Shown: in pieces, positions 8,701 to 13,344 of the stretch
Position numbering within the stretch: the first letter of the stretch is position 1
Layout of the letters: each line of letters starts with the position of its first letter
From: a virus
Reading direction: 5' to 3' (one strand)
DNA length: 21,414 bases
IMG/VR virus record: IMGVR_UViG_3300027974_000186
Span: 1-21,414 of that record
The notes under the pieces: generated by a model
The model's database searches: none
Told to the model about the DNA's origin: nothing
What the model saw: the letters and a program-made list of their open reading frames with translations, nothing else
Made by a program: the position numbers and the translations under genes

Positions 8701-9576
8701 ATCTATATTTGTACCGCTAAGTTGCCCTCTAACCCCAGACCCCAGCATTCTGTTTTGTTTAATAATAGAATCATTAGTAAGCTCTGGATAAGCATTAATC
8801 AGATCTGAATGTTGAAAAGCATTTCTAACACGTTGTCCTTCAAATGATCCCAATCCATGCTCTAATCCTAAATCACCAGACAATTCATCGCGTATATAAT
8901 TACGATCATTTCTTAAATTATTTATTTTTTCATTGATAGCTTTTTTAAATTCTTTAGGATACAAATCTAATTGAGGACTTTCCGCATTTTTTAATGATTC
9001 AAATTCTTTTTGTTGAGCAATATTTTCAGCCATAGCTTTGCGCTTATCAGCAATCATTGCATTATAATCATTACTATTGTTTAATCTAAATTTACTATCA
9101 CTAATCTCACTAAACAAAGTCTTATCTGGCATACGACCAATCAAATGCTCGCGCCACACTTCTGCTGGATCTGCGCCAGCGTTTAACTTTTCTTCTGCTA
9201 ACTTAGCGGCTTGTGCATCCCAGTTTCTAGCGTTTTTGCCAATAAAGGTACCAAGCGTACCACCAGCCGATGCAGGTGCAAATGGCATTGCGCCTGTCTG
9301 CATAAGTCCTGCTAAATCAAGTCCTGCCTGTGCTTGCTCATTCATTGACGGAACTATACCTGTTTGGTACCAAGAGCCTTCATCTTCTAATGCTTGATTA
9401 GGAATACCTGCGGCTATACGCATTTGTTTTTGCAACCAATCGCCAGCACGTTCAGCCGCTTCTTGTGGGTGCATCAAACTAGATGCAATGATTGAATCGT
9501 TTGGTCCAAAATCTTGTGCATTTAATTTGTCTTTTAATACACCATATCTGCTTGCTAAATCTTTTAAGTCTGCCAT
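5725..9576 (-). CDS. Large polyvalent protein: zincin-type peptidase plus PcfJ-like domain
   Basis: This is a 1283-aa multidomain protein starting 2 nt after the terminase stop. Residues ~270-525 contain HEFQH (310-314), an HExxH-type zinc site, followed by 'SAGEAQARATQDRLDMDMAQRR' (~497-518). That downstream 'GE.EAR..Q.R' segment accompanies HExxH in peptidase domains of phage polyvalent proteins. Residues ~915-955 read 'MGHCVGQYCDEV...IYSLRD...PHVTIE', the core of PcfJ-like domains known from conjugative-element and phage proteins. Residues ~1135-1220 ('TEYSIGVPINGEEMDVPTLIPTLTPDEI') match a module often seen near the C-terminus of large phage proteins. The domains are separated by glycine linkers of the form [YF]AxGGxV at 540-546, 1104-1110 and 1220-1226, with a shorter DEGGEV at 551-556. 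Likely a virion protein delivered into the host or used during head assembly; this is inferred. Codon composition changes sharply inside the gene (see findings). Confidence 0.75.
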   Translation of the reverse strand: MADLKDLASRYGVLKDKLNAQDFGPNDSIIASSLMHPQEAAERAGDWLQKQMRIAAGIPNQALEDEGSWYQTGIVPSMNEQAQAGLDLAGLMQTGAMPFAPASAGGTLGTFIGKNARNWDAQAAKLAEEKLNAGADPAEVWREHLIGRMPDKTLFSEISDSKFRLNNSNDYNAMIADKRKAMAENIAQQKEFESLKNAESPQLDLYPKEFKKAINEKINNLRNDRNYIRDELSGDLGLEHGLGSFEGQRVRNAFQHSDLINAYPELTNDSIIKQNRMLGSGVRGQLSGTNIDLSNNLLDYPDEAASTALHEFQHAIQNHEGWGKGSNPLTSQSDYYNFLGKKFKDIDGSNILSKFNELSGKSEPYYRIKQIQDLQNISQPRQLFNSSDYYKYSRELKDLLGAPPKYGSKLPWAQDAGNIIANKIKDELTWNGKDLLESIGNDRDFAKKMIRSIEGKQNRIGYDKYSDAYKTSQEMQRTDPRFKDLPNEEKMKLYQRSAGEAQARATQDRLDMDMAQRRENYPLAGGKLSDIPLEGLIYKYAEGGEVDIKDDEGGEVDSAIEDYKQLLSGYPNAEKFFTGLKDAAYRSVPTTEQMRDPNFIIDNAGFGGIIKPKGGNWLDAYGRTPEKSASEFIRHDDSAEMRDWLQQKLGKYIQNEMATPEDPVRRIAEGWPDKRDVLISQQQSKIPKLQDLLAKYEQDVELPPEVLANRIANTNRDIGGIQEKISELEIYNPLHYKPRYPDEFDIDDVMAKREEADYPAEGIAKTGLGKLWEHYADENIKPIKVYNVNEWNKEMIKEKNPWLKKLNDEDQVYLTDTMTGLGFRDLAYELRNATHPNSDLPDFLRIDPAKLSRVSMPQAVEHVANINAWRDAERLKEGRNAATVMHKEYPDQGLSWMQMRMPENQDRDALQAALKFEGDTMGHCVGQYCDEVGGGKSNIYSLRDRRGEPHVTIETKPEKESDYYYDLHNSMRNNSTDDFNNVFLKASDYNEANPHLSFDESRNKVMREIYGPPKEKIVQIKGKQNAAPTAKYMPAVHDFVRSKDWSSVGDLDNTYLYDLSQPFLNPELQEMVKQKHGKFATDDEINALQNEFYERNKDIPLKGFAKGGSVQALHEKYEESDYGYGNRPDKTKKGLGYFGELERPDGTGVMTEYSIGVPINGEEMDVPTLIPTLTPDEIRLILHMQDGEDMPRSIVHKAIDHAHQRLSEGKPIFATEEDLYAHGGIVDVLHNDAIEQIMKAFMDSMEDEPKEDEPAAVSIQITTQSQPLKSGKIPTSIREAKHG

Positions 9577-9578
9577 GT

Positions 9579-11129
9579 CTACACCGCGTAAGGATTGATT
9601 CTCGGTTTCGCTTTGCTTGGCACATCGTCATAGTCTTTGGCTTCAGGTAGCTCAAACCATCTATCGTTCTTGAAATAGATGATGGCTTGCGTGAAGGTAT
9701 CAACATAGTCGTCATGCTCGGCAACGGGAAACTTAGCGAGTTGTTTTAAAAATGCAGCCGCCCAACTAACGGGTTGACCACGATTCTTCTTCGACTCTGG
9801 AATCCACAACAGTCCTAGCTCAAGTGTAGGTGCAGCTTGGTGTGCGCGTGAAATCTTGTCTGCTCTGTCAGGATTATAACCCACAGCAGGAACTTTCGCC
9901 AATCGCAGATCCTGCAAGAGTGACTGACCACTTGCCTTCGCTTCGACCAAGATACGATCTGGACGACGTGCGCGTGAATGCGGTGACTCCTTTGACATCC
10001 CACCGTACTCTGTACCCCAATCTTTGATGGCTTTAGCACGCAAATCTGGGTAGCTGAGATGTTCATCCCATGCATCAATGAGCATTGCGTTATGCAACCC
10101 TTCATGTGTGAATATCGCCCAAACTGTGCAAGCCGTTGGATCACCTGTGGTCTTCTCGGTAAACGCGCAGTCATAAGATTGAAGTATATATTCAAACGGA
10201 GGCAAGCCATCATCGGCTGACCATAAGCCAAAGTGTTTTGTCTTAAGAATCCCACCAGACACTGGCGCAGGATCCTGTTGAAGTTGTCCCGCTGTACCAT
10301 AAGTGCCGAGCAATTGCTTAAGCATGGTGATTTCTTTTACGCCAAACCGATCTGGGCAGATCAGCTCGCCTTTTACTTTACGAGGATCATACGCACCAAG
10401 GATAGTTTTACGATGCTTACCATCCCACTCAGCAGGAATACAGATATGCTCCCAGCCTTTGATGTCGTTTAAGATATGACCGCTGATGTCACGCTCGTGC
10501 AGACGTTGCATGACGACAATCATTGCATCGGTCTTCGGATTGTTCAGCCGTGTTGACCACACCATGTCAAACCATTCAAGATCTGATTCACGCATTGCTT
10601 CCGACTGAGCAGCTTGCGCTCCGTGAGGATCGTCGCAAACAAGCCGCGAACCTCCGTCGCCTGTAACACTGCCTCCAACAGACGTTGCGATACGATAACC
10701 CGTTTTGTCATTCTCAAAGCGTTGCTTGGCGTTCTGATCCCCCGTAAATTTAAACATGTGACCCCAGCGTTCTTGATACCAGCTTGACTGCAATAGTCGT
10801 CGTGTTTTCAAGTTATCGCGAGTGGATAATGTCGAAGAATAAGATGCACAAAGATATTTCTGAGCAGGATCCGTGATCCACTCCCATGCTGGCCACATCA
10901 CTGACACAATCGTTGACTTGGAATGACGAGGTGGAATGTTGATTAGCAGTCGATGTATCTCGCCAGCACTGACAGCTTCGAGATGCTCGCAGATCTCCTC
11001 GATGTGCCATGACTCCATGAATTGAATGCCCGGCTCCACCACATGCCATGACTGCTTAACGAACTCGTACAAAGAAGCAGACGCTGCGCGTCGAGCCTTC
11101 TCAGCCTTAACTTTTTCAAGCAGTGTCAC
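9579..11129 (-). CDS. terL: Terminase large subunit
   Basis: This encodes 516 aa from a GTG that overlaps the TerS stop (GTGA), with AAAAGG 7 nt upstream. It is the DNA-packaging motor ATPase and nuclease. The ATPase domain has Walker A 'PPRHSKS' (66-72), Walker B 'LVCDDPH' (163-169) and 'VVMQRLHERD' (~205-214). The RNase H-like nuclease domain has the expected metal-binding acids at D320 ('SYDCAF'), E396 ('LVEAKASG') and D473/D477 ('EHDDYVD'). The length is normal for the family. It partners with TerS upstream and the portal two genes downstream; the insertion of a 1283-aa gene between terL and portal is unusual. Confidence 0.93.
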   Translation of the reverse strand: MTLLEKVKAEKARRAASASLYEFVKQSWHVVEPGIQFMESWHIEEICEHLEAVSAGEIHRLLINIPPRHSKSTIVSVMWPAWEWITDPAQKYLCASYSSTLSTRDNLKTRRLLQSSWYQERWGHMFKFTGDQNAKQRFENDKTGYRIATSVGGSVTGDGGSRLVCDDPHGAQAAQSEAMRESDLEWFDMVWSTRLNNPKTDAMIVVMQRLHERDISGHILNDIKGWEHICIPAEWDGKHRKTILGAYDPRKVKGELICPDRFGVKEITMLKQLLGTYGTAGQLQQDPAPVSGGILKTKHFGLWSADDGLPPFEYILQSYDCAFTEKTTGDPTACTVWAIFTHEGLHNAMLIDAWDEHLSYPDLRAKAIKDWGTEYGGMSKESPHSRARRPDRILVEAKASGQSLLQDLRLAKVPAVGYNPDRADKISRAHQAAPTLELGLLWIPESKKNRGQPVSWAAAFLKQLAKFPVAEHDDYVDTFTQAIIYFKNDRWFELPEAKDYDDVPSKAKPRINPYAV

Positions 11130-11632
11130 GCACTCGCCTTTTGAAGCAATGAGTGCATGGTATCCAGCTCATCATCGCTCAACCCTTTAAAATCACCAGC
11201 CGTTTGTTGCGTGTTATTGATCTGAATAGCGGTATCAATGTCTTTGCCTAGGATTGTTTCCTTCCCTTTTTGCAGTGCATTCTGTGCTTGCGTATGCTCT
11301 TGAATGGTGATCGTTTCATCCACCTTGCGCATCATCGTGGACAAATTCTTCATCGTTGAACGTTTAAAAAACTCCACATGTTTTAGTCTTTCAATTACCG
11401 CATCCTCGACAACACGCTGTTGGTGCGGTAAAAGTGCGGTAAATTCTTCACGAACTCGTGCAGTATCTTCGATCAGCTTAGGTAAAACCCCCCTTTGCCA
11501 TTCTTCTTTTTTTGCTCTTTTAGCTATATTAGAGTTATCAATTCTTGTTTCGTCGGAGATCTGCCGTAAAGACTTATCGGCTTCATATAACGCCTTTGCC
11601 TTATCCCAATCTCCCTTCGTTGGTCTTGCCAT
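11126..11632 (-). CDS. terS: Terminase small subunit (putative)
   Basis: This encodes 168 aa with a strong SD (AAGGAGGT, 6 nt spacing). Residues ~8-45 ('WDKAKALYEADKSLRQISDETRIDNSNIAKRAKKEEW') form a helix-turn-helix of the type found at the N-terminus of many small terminase subunits, which recognise the packaging site. The remainder is predicted helical and oligomer-forming ('LLPHQQRVVEDAVIERLKHV', 'STMMRKVDETITIQEH'). The 4-nt stop/start overlap with terL strongly supports the assignment. Confidence 0.8.
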   Translation of the reverse strand: MARPTKGDWDKAKALYEADKSLRQISDETRIDNSNIAKRAKKEEWQRGVLPKLIEDTARVREEFTALLPHQQRVVEDAVIERLKHVEFFKRSTMKNLSTMMRKVDETITIQEHTQAQNALQKGKETILGKDIDTAIQINNTQQTAGDFKGLSDDELDTMHSLLQKASA

Positions 11633-11644
11633 GCTGCTACCTCC

Positions 11645-12343
11645 TTAACGGTAACGGAGAATAATTTCTTTACACATTGCGGATCTAACAATATCGTCAA
11701 TACCAAACTCGACGATACCAATCTTATCCACATCATAAAGCCGATCAACTGCATCAGCAAGACCAGACAAACCTCGAATGTCGGTCTGCGCAATGTCACC
11801 ATCAATGATTACTTTGCAGTCATCACCAATCCGTGACAAAAACAAAGCCATTTGTGACACGGTACAATTTTGCGCTTCATCTAAAATACACAGACTGTTC
11901 TGGAACGTACTACCACGCATGAACTCCAGAGGCTTCATTTGGATCTGTCCGCGCTTAAGCAGTAGGTCAGTATAAGATTTCCCCAAACGCTCCTCTAACA
12001 CGCTAATAAGCGGCTCCATGTACGGCAAATACTTCTCAGCCAGCGTGCCTGGAAGAAATCCAAAACCTTTGCTTGATGCTTCAACGTTCGGACGCGTCAG
12101 TATCACACTGTCGATTAGCTTTTCTTCGAGTAGCTCGGCTGCGTAAGACGCGGCTATGTACGTCTTTCCCGTTCCTGCCGGACCGACAGCAAAAGTAATA
12201 ACGTTTGCACGAATAGCATTGATGTATTGTTGCTGTGCTTTGTTTAATGCACGCAACTGGGATTTCTTTGGTGTTGTTGTTACTTCTTGTACAAACTTTT
12301 GTGCGCGTCGATCTTTGCGCTTAAGTTTCTTTTCAAAATCCAT
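11645..12343 (-). CDS. phoH: PhoH-like ATPase
   Basis: This encodes 232 aa with AAGGA 6 nt before the ATG. PhoH proteins are P-loop ATPases, found in bacteria and in many phages, whose phage role is not settled (RNA-related and phosphate-starvation roles have been proposed). The Walker A is 'GPAGTGKT' (54-61). 'ILTRPNVEASSKGFGFLPGTLAEKYLPYMEPL' and Walker B 'ILDEAQNC' (153-160) followed by 'VIIDGDIAQTDI' are hallmark PhoH segments. It is the first head-direction gene after the non-coding structured region and lies directly upstream of terS. Confidence 0.92.
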   Translation of the reverse strand: MDFEKKLKRKDRRAQKFVQEVTTTPKKSQLRALNKAQQQYINAIRANVITFAVGPAGTGKTYIAASYAAELLEEKLIDSVILTRPNVEASSKGFGFLPGTLAEKYLPYMEPLISVLEERLGKSYTDLLLKRGQIQMKPLEFMRGSTFQNSLCILDEAQNCTVSQMALFLSRIGDDCKVIIDGDIAQTDIRGLSGLADAVDRLYDVDKIGIVEFGIDDIVRSAMCKEIILRYR

Positions 12344-12445
12344 GTAAGATCCTTGATATGGTAAGACATCACGCTAGGTAATTGACTGCTTTCCGCCTAG
12401 CGCAATTAAAATGAAAACCGAAAAATGAACACGATAGCTTATCAG

Positions 12446-12631
12446 ACTATCACTAAAAGCACTGTTTACTACCCCATGACAATCAGTTACATTCTGCCCT
12501 ATGTCATTAGTAAACTACCGTTACCGGTAATCTTAACCCGTGTGGATCGTGTAGCTAGTACGATTTATCCACTTTAAAGGCTGCAAGGTTGCGAATTGCG
12601 GTACGCGACAAGCAATGCTTTTAGTGATAGT
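12446..12631. repeat. 16-bp inverted repeat closing a 154-nt domain
   Basis: ACTATCACTAAAAGCA (12446-12461) is the exact reverse complement of 12616-12631. The intervening 154 nt hold at least two further hairpins (12464-12515 and 12542-12572). In an RNA this would be a closing helix of a multibranch domain. GTTACCGGT occurs at 12520-12528 and again at 12630-12638. Confidence 0.8.
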
Positions 12632-12742
12632 TACCGGTGCTGATCTCCGGCTTAGTGTTATTTGGTGGTGTACTTTCAACCACTCCCAAGTTTCCTATTT
12701 GCACCGACGTGCCATTACCGCTGCGTATCAGCCTACGCATTA

Positions 12743-12845
12743 ACTATCAAGTCATAACAGGTGAGGACTTACACCATAGAGCGTCAGTTGTCATTGTACC
12801 AATGACCGCGACCACCTTAGAGCCAGTCTGTTATGACTTGATAGT
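12743..12845. repeat. 18-bp perfect inverted repeat with internal hairpin
   Basis: ACTATCAAGTCATAACAG (12743-12760) is the exact reverse complement of 12828-12845. The 67-nt interior includes the 7-bp hairpin GTCATTG-TAC-CAATGAC (12790-12806), flanked by GCG (12781-12783) and CGC (12807-12809), which can extend it across a 6-nt bulge. There is no poly-T after either arm, so this is not a simple terminator. Confidence 0.85.
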
Positions 12846-12930
12846 GCTTGTCTTTCCAAGCTGTCACCACCCAAGCCAGCTATTGATAAATCGCCAAAAA
12901 TAAAAATACTGGTTTGTGGTGGACATAAAC

Positions 12931-13089
12931 TTATTCATCGTCTTCGGGATGCTCTGGTGCTACTTTTTGAGCAATCATACTATCTGCAATAATATATGCA
13001 AGATTTGAAACGCTTTCATACGCCACACCAGATCCTCTTGCCAAAAGTCCTTCCATCGCGTGTGCCGCAAAAATATCTCTTAGATCCAT
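12931..13089 (-). CDS. Small 'LRDIFAAHAM' phage protein
   Basis: This encodes 52 aa (MDLRDIFAAHAMEGLLARGS...NLAYIIADSMIAQKVAPEHPEDDE). A GGGGA motif lies 9 nt before the ATG. The pattern 'M.LRD.FAA.AM.GL(L/I)A ... AY.IAD.M(L/I)' is one I recognise from small helical proteins in many tailed phages, function unknown. It is two short amphipathic helices plus an acidic tail, without a membrane segment. It is the first gene after the promoter, leader and terminator at 13103-13218, and it precedes the structured RNA region. Its leader position makes it a possible regulated leader gene. Confidence 0.7.
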   Translation of the reverse strand: MDLRDIFAAHAMEGLLARGSGVAYESVSNLAYIIADSMIAQKVAPEHPEDDE

Positions 13090-13102
13090 TATCTTTCCCC
13101 AT

Positions 13103-13172
13103 AAAAAAAAGCCTTATAAAATTTCCATCGAAAGAGAGCGAGAATTGGCTCATGGAAATAAAAAAGGCTTTT
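13103..13172 (-). terminator. Candidate Rho-independent terminator (stem B)
   Basis: AAAAGCCTT (13172-13164) pairs with AAGGCTTTT (13115-13107), and an inner 8-bp stem ATTTCCAT/ATGGAAAT (13159-13152 with 13128-13121) continues it. The minus-strand 3' arm ends in a run of eight Ts (13110-13103). The stem is low in GC, so it may terminate only partly. The plus-strand reading also ends in a short T-rich run (13169-13176), so it could act in both directions. Confidence 0.5.
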
Positions 13173-13199
13173 GTTTAAATTCTCGTTCATCGGCTTTCG
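13103..13199 (-). promoter_or_regulatory. Candidate attenuator leader with two competing stems
   Basis: In minus-strand order the leader reads CGAAAG (13199-13194), CGAGAATT (13185-13178), AAAAGCCTT (13172-13164), ATTTCCAT (13159-13152), AATTCTCG (13146-13139), CTTTCG (13134-13129), ATGGAAAT (13128-13121), AAGGCTTTT (13115-13107), TTTT (13106-13103). Stem A pairs the first two with AATTCTCG and CTTTCG. Stem B pairs AAAAGCCTT and ATTTCCAT with ATGGAAAT and AAGGCTTTT and is followed by a U-run. The stems interleave with only 5-nt, 5-nt and 0-nt connectors, too short to form both fully at once, so they should compete. A would be an antiterminator and B a terminator. This sits between an extended -10 promoter and the 52-aa gene. 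Confidence 0.55.
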
Positions 13200-13209
13200 A
13201 CCTGCACAT

Positions 13210-13218
13210 ATTATATCA
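13210..13218 (-). promoter_or_regulatory. Extended -10 promoter, leftward
   Basis: The minus strand reads TGATATAAT, a perfect extended -10 (TGn + TATAAT). No good -35 is seen at the normal distance, as is common for extended -10 promoters. The predicted start is near 13203, so the transcript would begin almost exactly at the first pairing segment of the leader (CGAAAG at 13199). It would feed the 52-aa gene, the structured region, phoH and the packaging genes. Confidence 0.5.
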
Positions 13219-13247
13219 CAACTAAAAACATACGAGCCACTATACAT

Positions 13248-13277
13248 ATATACACTGTTATAAATAACAGTGTATAT
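13248..13277. repeat. 14-bp-arm palindrome, operator candidate
   Basis: ATATACACTGTTAT (13248-13261) and ATAACAGTGTATAT (13264-13277) are perfect reverse complements separated by AA. It lies 30 bp upstream of the extended -10 of the leftward promoter, so it is well placed for a dimeric activator or repressor. A stem-loop is less likely because the loop is only 2 nt and no T-run follows. Confidence 0.7.
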
Positions 13278-13344
13278 GTATGTATACTATTAGGCTGACC
13301 ATATACAGTATACAAATGTATATGTATGTATATGTATGTATACT
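13272..13344. repeat. AT-rich short repeats (iteron-like)
   Basis: GTATATGTATGTATACT occurs at 13272-13288 and again at 13328-13344. A shorter copy (GTATATGTATGTATA) at 13318-13332 overlaps the second. TATG/TATAC units continue between them. The repeats lie directly after the primase/helicase gene and next to the palindrome at 13248-13277. They could be binding sites for a regulator or part of a replication origin, or simply low-complexity slippage sequence. Confidence 0.6.

Larger units (their letters stand above)
12372..12861. ncRNA. Candidate large structured non-coding RNA
   Basis: No credible gene lies in 12344-12930. The stretch contains many exact complementary segments in a nested order: CGCTAGG (12372-12378) with CCTAGCG (12396-12402); a 16-bp long-range arm 12446-12461 with 12616-12631; inside it GTTTACTA (12464-12471) with 12508-12515 and ATGACA (12476-12481) with 12502-12507; a hairpin GTGG+ATCGT (12542-12550) with ACGAT+CCAC (12560-12572, TTAT bulge); GTGGT (12665-12669) with 12679-12683, closed by CGGTGC (12635-12640) with 12701-12706; TGCGTA (12722-12727) with 12734-12739; an 18-bp arm 12743-12760 with 12828-12845 enclosing GTCATTG-TAC-CAATGAC (12790-12806); and GCTTG (12846-12850) with CAAGC (12857-12861). 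The strand is not decided: a few extra G-U pairs favour plus, while the upstream promoter would transcribe minus. I cannot assign a known RNA family. Confidence 0.6.

Noticed and set aside
9815-10300. Minus-strand 161-codon frame in another frame of terL
   Set aside because: The terminase frame has all catalytic motifs here; this is a shadow.
12372-12408. H-type pseudoknot formed by TAATTG (12379-12384) and CAATTA (12403-12408) around the CGCTAGG stem
   Set aside because: With no linker nucleotides between the stems both cannot form; at most they are alternatives.
12637-12903. Plus-strand 88-codon frame
   Set aside because: No SD, odd composition, and it runs straight through the 18-bp inverted repeat and several hairpins, so the frame is likely chance within a structured RNA.
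12344-12930. tRNA gene
   Set aside because: No T-arm GTTCRA-type sequence with cloverleaf spacing found on either strand.
12996-13178. Plus-strand 60-codon frame
   Set aside because: It is antisense to the better-supported 52-aa gene and crosses the leader/terminator stems; no SD.
13272-13344. CRISPR array
   Set aside because: The copies overlap or have irregular spacing, are only 15-17 bp and AT-only in character, with no spacers of constant length.
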